From: Methanosarcinales archaeon
GTDB lineage: Archaea > Halobacteriota > Methanosarcinia > Methanosarcinales > Methanogasteraceae
Assembly: GCA_030606635.1 (NCBI GenBank)
Contig: JAUWGA010000027.1
Span: forward strand, 1-13,310
Direction: 5' to 3'
Length of the DNA stretch: 13,310 nt
Of the stretch, positions 7,036 to 12,954 are shown in pieces (position 1 is the first letter of the stretch; each line of letters opens with the position of its first letter). The position numbers and the translations under genes were made by a program. The notes under the pieces were generated by a model that was given only the letters and a program-made list of their open reading frames with translations, was not told the DNA's origin and ran no database searches.

Positions 7036-8265
7036 ATGGATTTGGAAATGGACGCTGATGCGGATATGGATTCAACAGAGTTCTCCAAGTATGTTGTGGA
7101 TCGCATGCAGCAACTCGAACTGAAAAATAACCTGCTCGAGAAGCAGTACCAGAAGGTCGAGACCGAAAAGCAGCTTGCTGAAGACCAGCGATTGAAGTAC
7201 GAGCGTGAACTTAGGAAACTGCGGAGTGAACTCGATAAACTAAAAACAACACCGCAGTTGGTTGGAACGCTCGTAAACGTTCTTGAGGATGGAAAACTGA
7301 TTGTGCGATCGAGCACAGGTCCCGAATTCATCGTAGGGAGCTCCCAGTTCATCAAAGACGGCGAACTCAAACCCGGTGCGCAGGTTGCGCTTAATAAGGA
7401 GCATTTATCGATCGTTGCGGTCATCCCCAGATCAGAAGACCCCTTAGTGCAGGCAATGGAGGTCATAGAATCGCCTGACATCGATTACGACCAGATCGGG
7501 GGTCTTGATAAGCAAATTGAGGTGCTTAGGGGAGCTGTGGAATTTGCACTCACCAAACCAGAGATATTCGAACGCATCGGCATCGATCCACCGAAAGGCG
7601 TTTTACTGTTCGGTCCACCAGGCACGGGAAAGACCCTTCTCGCAAAAGCGGTTGCCACCCGGACGGATGCCACATTTATCCGCGTGGTCGGTTCGGAACT
7701 TGTTCAAAAGTACATCGGTGAGGGCGCGCGTATGGTGCGTGACGTATTCGAGATGGCGCGGAAAAAATCGCCCGCGATCATATTCATCGACGAACTGGAC
7801 TCAATTGGTGCGATACGGCTCGACGATGCCAGTTCCGGCGGAAGGGAGGTCCAGCGCACGCTCATGCAACTCCTGTCAGAGATGGACGGATTCAATTCGA
7901 GAGGTGACGTCTGCATCCTTGCAGCAACCAACCGGTGGGATATACTCGATCCCGCGCTGATCCGCGCAGGACGTTTCGACCGGCTGGTATACGTGCCCTT
8001 GCCGGATCATGAAGCATGCGTCAAGATCCTGCTCATCCATACAGAAAAGATGCGGCTTTCCGACGATATCGATTTTGATCGCATTGCGGCACTGGCAGAT
8101 GGTGCAAACGGCGCTTCTTTGCGGGCGATCGCGATGGAAGCTGGTATGTGTGCGGTGCGTGAGGATGCGGATGCGGTATACCAGAAGGATTTCGAGGATG
8201 CGATCAAGCACATAATGAACCCGGAGGGCATGGTAGACCGGTATTCAGAAGGCATGTTTGCGTGA
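7036..8265 (+). CDS. pan: Proteasome-activating nucleotidase (PAN)
   Basis: Hexameric AAA+ unfoldase that caps the archaeal 20S proteasome and feeds it unfolded proteins. Domain order fits the family over 409 residues: acidic N-terminus, coiled coil (about 20-70), a Pro at 73 where the family has its cis/trans Pro, an OB fold (about 75-130), and the AAA module. Walker A is GPPGTGKT (193-200), the pore loop KYIGEG (225-230), and Walker B IIFIDE (248-253). The second region of homology ends ATNRWDILDPALIRAGRFDR, with Arg310 and Arg313. The C-terminus is GMFA, so the last three residues read hydrophobic-Phe-X, a variant of the HbYX gate-opening tail. The ATG at 7036 is chosen because it starts the acidic family N-terminus and sits just downstream of a TATA box; the frame extends further upstream only through MBF1 antisense. 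Confidence 0.95.
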   Translation: MDLEMDADADMDSTEFSKYVVDRMQQLELKNNLLEKQYQKVETEKQLAEDQRLKYERELRKLRSELDKLKTTPQLVGTLVNVLEDGKLIVRSSTGPEFIVGSSQFIKDGELKPGAQVALNKEHLSIVAVIPRSEDPLVQAMEVIESPDIDYDQIGGLDKQIEVLRGAVEFALTKPEIFERIGIDPPKGVLLFGPPGTGKTLLAKAVATRTDATFIRVVGSELVQKYIGEGARMVRDVFEMARKKSPAIIFIDELDSIGAIRLDDASSGGREVQRTLMQLLSEMDGFNSRGDVCILAATNRWDILDPALIRAGRFDRLVYVPLPDHEACVKILLIHTEKMRLSDDIDFDRIAALADGANGASLRAIAMEAGMCAVREDADAVYQKDFEDAIKHIMNPEGMVDRYSEGMFA

Positions 8266-8277
8266 AGGAGGTACGGA

Positions 8278-8337
8278 ATGATACTAATCTCAAAAGAAAA
8301 ATTGGAAAGCGGAAACGTCGAGACGGTGATCGATTGA
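8278..8337 (+). other. Possible 19-codon micro-ORF between pan and tfe
   Basis: The strongest ribosome site in this part of the window, AAGGAGGT at 8265-8272, overlaps the pan stop codon and lies 5 bases before an ATG at 8278. That ATG does not open the tfe frame but a 19-codon frame ending in TGA at 8335-8337. The predicted peptide starts MILISKEKLE and ends ETVID. Its stop overlaps a TTG (8334) in the tfe frame and lies 5 bases before the tfe ATG at 8343, an arrangement suited to coupling. It may be a leader peptide, a cryptic frameshift start of tfe, or chance. Confidence 0.3.
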
Positions 8338-8342
8338 TCGAT

Positions 8343-8837
8343 ATGGATGACCCTGTTGTGCGCCAGTACCTGGTAAAGATCATCGGGGCGGACGGCGTAG
8401 AGATCGTCGAGAAATTACCTGACGGGGAGATCGTCGATGAGGTCGTTGCAGAAGCGATCGATATGGATATAAACGTGATCAGGAAGACGCTCTTTAAACT
8501 GCACGAGAACCGTCTTGCAGGATATCGGAGGGAGCGCAATCCGGATACTGGCTGGCTAACATACCACTGGACGCTCTATCCTGAGAACCTCGATAGCCGC
8601 CTGAATATCGAGTTTGAGAAGTTGCTTGACAATTTAAATAAGCGGCTCGAATTTGAGGCAAACGGTGTATTCTACATCTGCGATCACAAATGCGCGCGAT
8701 TTCTCTTCGATACGGCATCCGAGACCGATTTTATCTGCCCGGTCTGCGGAGATGAGCTGCTTTATCAGGATAATGAGGAACTGGTGGATAAGTTGTCTGA
8801 GAGAATTTCAGAGATGGAGTATGCTGTTCGGAAGTGA
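8343..8837 (+). CDS. tfe: Transcription factor E, alpha subunit (TFE/TFIIE-alpha)
   Basis: TFE joins the TBP-TFB-RNA polymerase preinitiation complex and helps open promoters. The protein has an N-terminal extended winged helix (about 1-80 from this start, with ENRLAGYRRERNPDTGWLTY, the most recognisable block), a helical linker, and a zinc ribbon with C113, C117, C132 and C135. The start is uncertain. The frame is open from a GTG at 8262 that overlaps the pan stop, but the 27 added residues are a Lys/Arg-rich run unlike the family, which begins a few residues before the (D/N)DPV segment. I place the start at ATG 8343, preceded by GGTGATC at 8325-8331; TTG 8334 is an alternative. Downstream of pan on the same strand, so probably co-transcribed. 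Confidence 0.9.
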   Translation: MDDPVVRQYLVKIIGADGVEIVEKLPDGEIVDEVVAEAIDMDINVIRKTLFKLHENRLAGYRRERNPDTGWLTYHWTLYPENLDSRLNIEFEKLLDNLNKRLEFEANGVFYICDHKCARFLFDTASETDFICPVCGDELLYQDNEELVDKLSERISEMEYAVRK

Positions 8838-8846
8838 TTTTTACAG

Positions 8847-9473
8847 ATGTCTGATTATTTAGAAGAGACTGGAAAGACGAGAGATCGGTACAACCGCCTT
8901 GCATTGCTGTACGATCTCGATGATGTGTTGTGGCTCGGTTCAAAGCAGTATTCACGGAAAAAATTGATAAAAGCTACGAACCTTGGAGATTCCGGCATGG
9001 TGCTCGATCTGACAAGCGGCACCGGAAGAAACGCAGGGCTTCTCGCCAAATGGGTCAAGAACGGGACGGTTATCGGGATCGATATATCCAGAAATGTGCT
9101 GAAAGTCAATCGATTGAGAAACAGTAAGTACAAGAACCTTCATCGCGTGCAAGGGATGGTCCAGTCGCTGCCTTTCGGCGATGAAACGTTTGACACGGTA
9201 TTCTGCACTTGTGGCATGGACACCATCGATGGACCCGAGATTGCGGTATCCGAGGCACTCAGGGTTCTCAAAAAGAGCGGTACGATCAGTCTTCTCCACT
9301 TGAAGAGTAACAAAGGTCCGGTAGACGTTTTTAACTTCTTAAGCCGGTTTTATGCATGGGTCTGGCGTGCCGAGGGTGCCGACCTGCTCCCATACGTGCA
9401 GAAGCAGGACGTCGAGATGCTGGTGTACAAGGATTTCCAGATCGCAGAGGCGATCATTGCGAAGAAGTTGTGA
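8847..9473 (+). CDS. Class I SAM-dependent methyltransferase (UbiE/Methyltransf_11-like)
   Basis: A 208-residue Rossmann-fold methyltransferase. Motif I is VLDLTSGTGRN (52-62), the acidic residue that binds the SAM ribose lies in GIDIS (77-81), and SLPFGDETFDTVFC (107-120) covers motifs III-IV. EALRVLKKSGTISLLH (136-151) is the post-motif typical of UbiE-like enzymes that act on small molecules, lipids or quinones. Nothing in the sequence fixes the substrate. It begins 9 bases after tfe, so it is probably in the pan-tfe transcript, and it overlaps the end of the convergent membrane-protein gene by 20 bases. A Trm112-family gene lies on the opposite strand 560 bases further on; a partnership is possible but not shown. 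Confidence 0.87.
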   Translation: MSDYLEETGKTRDRYNRLALLYDLDDVLWLGSKQYSRKKLIKATNLGDSGMVLDLTSGTGRNAGLLAKWVKNGTVIGIDISRNVLKVNRLRNSKYKNLHRVQGMVQSLPFGDETFDTVFCTCGMDTIDGPEIAVSEALRVLKKSGTISLLHLKSNKGPVDVFNFLSRFYAWVWRAEGADLLPYVQKQDVEMLVYKDFQIAEAIIAKKL

Positions 9474-10032
9474 ATAGTTTGTACATGATGAGTATGACCA
9501 GCAACAGGATCGCTGAGACCATACCGACGTACCCGGGCACCATATCAAAGAGCTTTAAGATTACGAGAATGAATGCGAGCGCGGCAACCACTTTCACCGC
9601 CGGATGGACTGATATCCGCGACACTTTCTGGTACCCCTCCTCCTCCCCCGGAACTGCGAGGCCCGGGGCTGTATCGATCTCCTGATACGGTTCTGCTATC
9701 AGGTCGATGTTGAAACTGTCTGTATTCGCGCCGTATCCGGCAGTCACGGCGATGCTTCCGTGCCGCTGCGTCCGGATATGCACGATCGCATCTACGACCG
9801 TCTTGCCGACCGCGGCAAAATCATTGTGCAGGAACCTGACACAATCTTCGATCTCGTTGCTGGCAGTCAGATTTATCTGTGTTGGCGCGCCATAGTTGCT
9901 GATCTCAATCGGAAATTTAACGTCCCTGCCGCGGGGCAGTACCAACTCAACGTATTTGGTCTCGAATTCGATGGAATTGAATCGGGTTCGATTCAGGACG
10001 ATCTGCTGTGAGGATTGTTTTGGCTGATCCAT
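9454..10032 (-). CDS. Membrane protein of unknown function, beta-rich domain with two C-terminal TM helices
   Basis: I do not recognise a named family with confidence. The 192-residue protein has no N-terminal signal peptide. Residues 10-115 alternate polar and hydrophobic positions and include LPRGRDVKFPIEISNYGAPT, which looks like an Ig-like or CARDB-like beta-sandwich domain. A Pro/Glu-rich linker (117-135) precedes two hydrophobic helices at about 143-160 and 166-187, and the C-terminus is short and polar. Haloarchaea encode proteins of similar architecture, but I cannot confirm homology. The ATG at 10032 lies one base after the stop of the Trm112-family gene, pointing to coupled translation; an in-frame start at 10134 would run through that gene and is rejected. 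Its 3' end overlaps the convergent methyltransferase gene. Confidence 0.75.
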   Translation of the reverse strand: MDQPKQSSQQIVLNRTRFNSIEFETKYVELVLPRGRDVKFPIEISNYGAPTQINLTASNEIEDCVRFLHNDFAAVGKTVVDAIVHIRTQRHGSIAVTAGYGANTDSFNIDLIAEPYQEIDTAPGLAVPGEEEGYQKVSRISVHPAVKVVAALAFILVILKLFDMVPGYVGMVSAILLLVILIMYKLFTTSSQ

Positions 10033-10033
10033 G

Positions 10034-10213
10034 TTACTCGCGGAGGTCTGGTGGGAGCATGTTTGGGATACCATCCTCGATCGGATAGTGCTCATCACAT
10101 TTCCCGCAATATAACGTGCCCGTGATAATCTCATCGGTCTCTTCGGTCACGTCCAGTTCGAGGTCGCCCTTGCATATCGGGCAGGCAAGAATGTCCATCA
10201 GTTCCCGTTTCAT
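10034..10213 (-). CDS. Trm112-family small zinc-finger protein
   Basis: A 59-residue protein starting MKRELMDILACPICKGDLEL. Cysteines 11 and 14 (CPIC) and 36 and 39 (CGKC) form the zinc site. EHYPIEDGIPNMLPPDLRE is the characteristic end, in which the YPI-DGIPxMLP block is the family signature. Trm112 proteins activate and stabilise class I methyltransferases acting on tRNA, rRNA and release factor by pairing beta strands with them; bacterial relatives are the YcaR group. The gene is so short that size cut-offs often drop it. AGGTGA lies 7 bases before the ATG and a TATA-like box at 10245-10252 lies further upstream. It is followed after one base by the membrane-protein gene. Which methyltransferases it serves cannot be read from the sequence. 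Confidence 0.87.
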   Translation of the reverse strand: MKRELMDILACPICKGDLELDVTEETDEIITGTLYCGKCDEHYPIEDGIPNMLPPDLRE

Positions 10214-10260
10214 TAGTAGTTCACCTATCAGAATTGCGCCCGCATTTATTAAATCTTTTC
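10214..10260 (-). promoter_or_regulatory. Promoter and ribosome site of the Trm112-family gene
   Basis: Read on the minus strand, GAAAAGA (a purine-rich BRE-like run) is followed by TTTAATAA at 10252-10245, about 35 bases before the ATG. AGGTGA at 10226-10221 gives a good Shine-Dalgarno match with a 7-base gap to the start. The transcript would have a short leader. Confidence 0.5.
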
Positions 10261-10302
10261 TGGTGCGGGAGGTTCTTATGGGTGGCAGGTTCTGACCCGC
10301 AT

Positions 10303-10368
10303 ATGAAAAGAACCGCAGTAGAACGGATTTTTAGTTGGATGGAGTCATTCAGGGATGGCCCAGTTTAG
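10303..10368 (+). pseudogene. Transposase C-terminal remnant
   Basis: A 21-codon frame reads MKRTAVERIFSWMESFRDG before a TAG. The core RTxVERxFSWxExFR matches the conserved tail block of DDE transposases of the IS4/IS5/IS1182 type, where an Arg/Thr-Val-Glu-Arg-x-Phe run holds the last catalytic Glu. The frame continues upstream without a stop to at least 10261 but with no transposase-like sequence, and nothing downstream continues it. No terminal inverted repeats or target duplication were seen. It is best read as a decayed fragment of an insertion sequence in the gap between the Trm112 and DUF169 genes, though chance similarity over so short a stretch remains possible. Confidence 0.42.
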
Positions 10369-10451
10369 GCCGGGTTTTGGGACGAGGTTAAACGTACCTG
10401 ACAGCAGGAGGGCTGCCGGCGCCATAGTGCGACAGCCAGGAGCTATCAGAT
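10369..10451. other. Non-coding gap downstream of the DUF169 gene
   Basis: Between the transposase-like fragment and the DUF169 stop codon. It contains only short inverted repeats of 4-5 bases (for example CAGC...GCTG near 10402-10415) and no T-run, ORF or TATA box that I can support. It is plausibly the rest of the decayed element plus the 3' untranslated end of the DUF169 transcript. Confidence 0.3.
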
Positions 10452-11195
10452 TCAGATATCCTTCCTTACGTAACTGATGTTCCCTTTCTGCCAATCGTCC
10501 CATCCCGGCGCACACTCACTTAGTGTTCCGGTGATCTCTTCAAGCAGTTCTGCAGGTATCCCGACCACGAGTTCGTCATCGGCAAGTCCAGCGTTCTTTG
10601 CCGCGCCATCGCACCCGATCGAGACGTTCAAGTCTCCTGAGATGTAGGGATAGGCTGTGGCGTCTGAACATGTCGATTGGATGCCCGCGAAGTTTGCGTT
10701 GAACCGTCCGCCGTGCTGGTAGATCACTGCCTGGACGATCCTTCGTGCTGCAAGTACGCCAGCCATGATCACGATCACGTCAGGTCTCGCGCCGTCAGGC
10801 TCGGTCGGCGCCTTGTCAAGCGGCGCGACCACGGTTGCAACGGTCGATCCGGGCGCTGGTCTTGGCATGTGATCGACCACACGCTTGGCAACACCGAGCG
10901 AAACTTCCTTGTTCAGTTTGTAATGGTACAGCGCGCCAGTCTTTAAGATCGGACCGTAATCCATGAGCCCGATCGCTGTTGCGCCGCCTTTACAGGCGTG
11001 GTTGTCTGCGGTTGCAAGACTTGTGATGCCTTTGAGTCTGGCATCCTGAAGCATCTGACAGTACCGGCGAGGTTTTTCGACCTCGGTCAAGTCTTTCGGG
11101 ATGTCTTCCACTCTCTTTATCAGCGAAACCGCTACCGGCTTTCCCTTCAGTCCTAACAGGTCTACAAGTTTATCTGACATTTCTGCATAATCCAT
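10452..11195 (-). CDS. DUF169 (COG2043) family protein
   Basis: An uncharacterised family common in methanogens and anaerobes. The 247-residue protein opens with a short helical segment and the GKPVAVSLIKRVEDIP block that marks DUF169. Five cysteines sit in conserved-looking contexts: RYCQML (46), NHACKGG (68), QSTCSDATAYP (176), SIGCDGA (195) and SECAPGWD (228). That pattern could hold a metal or iron-sulfur centre, but no classic motif is present and the function is unknown. There is no signal peptide or membrane segment, so it is probably cytoplasmic. The start at 11195 is well supported by GGAGG 7 bases upstream and a TATA box about 50 bases upstream, which makes this a separate transcript from the purine unit behind it. 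Confidence 0.87.
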   Translation of the reverse strand: MDYAEMSDKLVDLLGLKGKPVAVSLIKRVEDIPKDLTEVEKPRRYCQMLQDARLKGITSLATADNHACKGGATAIGLMDYGPILKTGALYHYKLNKEVSLGVAKRVVDHMPRPAPGSTVATVVAPLDKAPTEPDGARPDVIVIMAGVLAARRIVQAVIYQHGGRFNANFAGIQSTCSDATAYPYISGDLNVSIGCDGAAKNAGLADDELVVGIPAELLEEITGTLSECAPGWDDWQKGNISYVRKDI

Positions 11196-11255
11196 GCTAA
11201 AGCCTCCTCTGTGGATGTATGTGAATTTCAGTCCCCTGCCGGGATATAAATGTTG
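11196..11255 (-). promoter_or_regulatory. Promoter and ribosome site of the DUF169 gene
   Basis: On the minus strand a TATA box reading TTTATATCC lies at about 11250-11242, which would start transcription near 11220. GAGGAGG at 11209-11203 is a strong Shine-Dalgarno sequence with a 7-base gap to the ATG at 11195. Among the clearest promoter-plus-ribosome-site pairs in the window. Confidence 0.6.
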
Positions 11256-11395
11256 CCCGAGGATGGGGGTGTGTTATGGCTTGTGGTGTTGTAGGAGCTT
11301 GCAATCACAGCCAGCGACGCATACGACCCGGCAGCCCAAAATAGGGATTGTGAGGGAGGTGCGTGGATCTACGCTGGTATAAAGATACCATTAAT
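11256..11395. other. Intergenic region between the PUA gene end and the DUF169 promoter
   Basis: About 140 bases with no supportable gene. A hairpin TGGTAT-AAAG-ATACCA (11375-11390) lies just past the PUA stop codon on the minus strand; it is a perfect 6-base stem but no T-run follows. The minus-strand half of it also reads CTTTATACC, which could be a weak TATA element. No tRNA fold was found. Confidence 0.3.
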
Positions 11396-11865
11396 TCAGG
11401 CATTTCCGACCCCGATCCGCACATCGACTCCCATCCCGTGCTCGAATGCGAGCAGTTCGGATGCGCACAGCTTTGCCTGCCCTGTCGCAAGCAGGAGATC
11501 GTTCTCATCCACCACGAGCACCTCATCACCGCTTCGGATCATCGGATCCACATCGGTGATGTGCCGTGCAAACGCGGTCTTCCCATCCCGGACGAAAGGG
11601 GCAGCATCACTGTTCACAGCGACGCGCATCCCGGGCGGTGGCAGGAATGCGTGCAGCCGAAATGCCCCGAGTTTTCCGAGCGTGAACAGGTTATCGCTTG
11701 CACGGAGCGTTGCGATACGCTCTTTACCCTGCAGCACCGCCTGATCCTGCCAGTGGTGGACAAGCGGAATTTCACGTCGTCAGGAAAGAGCGCGTCTCCT
11801 GTGCCGCGTCCGAACTGGTAGTCTGCGATGATTCGTGCTTTTCTGAGATGCGTATCCGAGGTCAT
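11396..11865 (-). pseudogene. Archaeal PUA-domain protein, interrupted by a single-base frameshift
   Basis: PUA domains bind structured RNA; free-standing archaeal proteins of this type resemble the C-terminal part of archaeosine tRNA-guanine transglycosylase. The 5' frame (from ATG 11865) gives the opening block with IADYQFGRGTGDALFP and RLSTTGRIRR, then loses sense. The family sequence resumes in another frame at 11737 with VLQGKERIATLRASD and runs to the PUA end, including DVDPMIRSGDEVLVVDEND and LLLATGQAKL. Joining the frames at the shared base 11737 gives about 156 residues, the expected length. The junction reads CGGTG where CGGGTG would keep the frame, so one G is missing, either in the genome or through a sequencing error. 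The ATG overlaps the purQ stop (ATGA), so it is the third gene of the purine unit. It would be a normal CDS if the base is an error. Confidence 0.8.
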
Positions 11866-12554
11866 CCCTGCTCCGCATACTCAACCATCGACTCAAAGAT
11901 CCTGCGCCCGTCATCAGATCCGAGTATCGACTCCGATGCACGCTCAGGATGCGGCATCATCCCGAGAACGTTCCCGGACCCGTTAACGATTCCAGCGATG
12001 TTCTCGACCGAGCCGTTCGGATTGGCGTAATCCGCGGTGTTCCCGTCTGGGTCAACGTACCTGAACACGATTTGATGGCGCGAATTCATATCCTGGAGCG
12101 CGGCATCATCCGCGAAGAAATTGCCCTCCTTATGCGCGACCGGCATCCTCACAATCTCGCCTTCCTTAAAACCCGATGTGAACGCGGTGTCTGTGTTTTC
12201 GACGCGCAGGTTCACCCACTTGCAGCAGAATTTCGGATACTCATTCGTGCGGAGCGCACCCGGCAGGAGTCCTGCCTCGGCAAGGATCTGAAATCCGTTG
12301 CAGATCCCGATGACCGGTTTTCCGTTGTCAGCGAGGCGCTTCACCGAGTTCATGATCGGTGTTCGTGCCGCAATCGCGCCTGCACGCAGATAATCGCCAT
12401 AAGAGAACCCTCCAGGGATTACGACGCCGTCATATCCCTCGATCGAGTCCTTGTACCATACCAGATCGGCGGATACGCCGAGAAGATCGTTTAAGACGTG
12501 ATGCACGTCTGAATCGCAATTACTTCCTCCAAACCTGATTACTGCAAACTTCAT
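11862..12554 (-). CDS. purQ: Phosphoribosylformylglycinamidine synthase, glutaminase subunit PurQ
   Basis: PurQ hydrolyses glutamine and passes ammonia to PurL in the fourth step of purine synthesis (FGAR to FGAM). The 230-residue protein is a class I glutamine amidotransferase with the nucleophile Cys85 in GICNGFQIL and the partners His202 and Glu204 in MPHPERA. The N-terminal FAVIRFGGSNCDSD and the PGGFSYGDYLRAGAIAA block (47-63) are diagnostic. The ATG at 12554 overlaps the purS stop as ATGA, and the purQ stop overlaps the next ATG in the same way, so three genes are tightly coupled. A longer frame back to 12608 only shadows purS. PurL, the synthetase subunit, is not encoded here. Confidence 0.96.
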   Translation of the reverse strand: MKFAVIRFGGSNCDSDVHHVLNDLLGVSADLVWYKDSIEGYDGVVIPGGFSYGDYLRAGAIAARTPIMNSVKRLADNGKPVIGICNGFQILAEAGLLPGALRTNEYPKFCCKWVNLRVENTDTAFTSGFKEGEIVRMPVAHKEGNFFADDAALQDMNSRHQIVFRYVDPDGNTADYANPNGSVENIAGIVNGSGNVLGMMPHPERASESILGSDDGRRIFESMVEYAEQG

Positions 12555-12793
12555 CGTATCACGATTGAGTAATTGTGGATCACTGGATTTGCAAGCATCT
12601 TCCTGCACATCTCATCCACCATTCCGGTGGCGTCGTCGGTGTCATCTGCTTCCAGTTCAATCAGCAATCTCTTCGCTGCATGAGCGCTCTTGACCGCATA
12701 GCCCAGATGCGTAAGTGCACGCTGTATCGTCTCCCCTTCCGGATCAAGCATGCCCTGCTTCAGTTGTATGGTTATCTCGGCACAATATCTCAT
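12551..12793 (-). CDS. purS: Phosphoribosylformylglycinamidine synthase subunit PurS
   Basis: PurS is the small bridging subunit of the three-part FGAM synthetase (PurS, PurQ, PurL) used by archaea and Gram-positive bacteria. The 80-residue protein shows the family pattern: an opening beta strand (AEITIQLKQGMLDPEGETIQ), a RALTHLGY helix with LEADDTDDA after the second strand, and the closing MCRKMLANPVIHNYSIVI with the NPVIxxY block. The length is typical. It heads the purS-purQ-PUA unit. Upstream there is a TATA-like TTTTTATCG about 25-30 bases before the ATG and no Shine-Dalgarno sequence, so the mRNA may be leaderless. Confidence 0.93.
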   Translation of the reverse strand: MRYCAEITIQLKQGMLDPEGETIQRALTHLGYAVKSAHAAKRLLIELEADDTDDATGMVDEMCRKMLANPVIHNYSIVIR

Positions 12794-12954
12794 CGTGTAT
12801 CAGATCATTCCGATGCGATAAAAATGTATGGGTCTGGAGAGGCGGTAACTTCTCTTCCTTTTTTAAACGCGCATGACGTGATGCCCACCAGTCTGTTGTG
12901 CAGTGCCGGCACGGACGGGAATTATTATGAAGGATGGGCAACACCCCTATTTCA
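12794..12954. promoter_or_regulatory. Divergent promoter region, purS / archaeosortase-type gene
   Basis: A 161-base spacer between starts facing apart. On minus, TTTTTATCG at about 12825-12817 is the likely purS TATA element. On plus, AATTATTATG at about 12920-12929 lies about 30 bases before the ATG at 12955 and could drive the archaeosortase-type gene with a very short leader. CCTTTTTTAAA at 12858-12868 is another AT-rich run of unknown meaning. No purine-box operator can be claimed. Confidence 0.4.

Noticed and set aside
11375..11390. Hairpin TGGTAT-AAAG-ATACCA after the PUA stop as a terminator.
   Set aside because: The stem is only 6 bases and AT-rich, and no T-run follows on the minus strand; archaeal termination relies on T-runs.
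11256..11395. tRNA or small RNA gene in the intergenic region.
   Set aside because: No acceptor stem pairing or T-loop sequence of the GTTCRANNC type was found on either strand.
11363..11821. A 152-codon plus-strand frame across the PUA gene.
   Set aside because: It is antisense to a clearly conserved protein, has no ribosome site, and its translation shows no recognisable motif.
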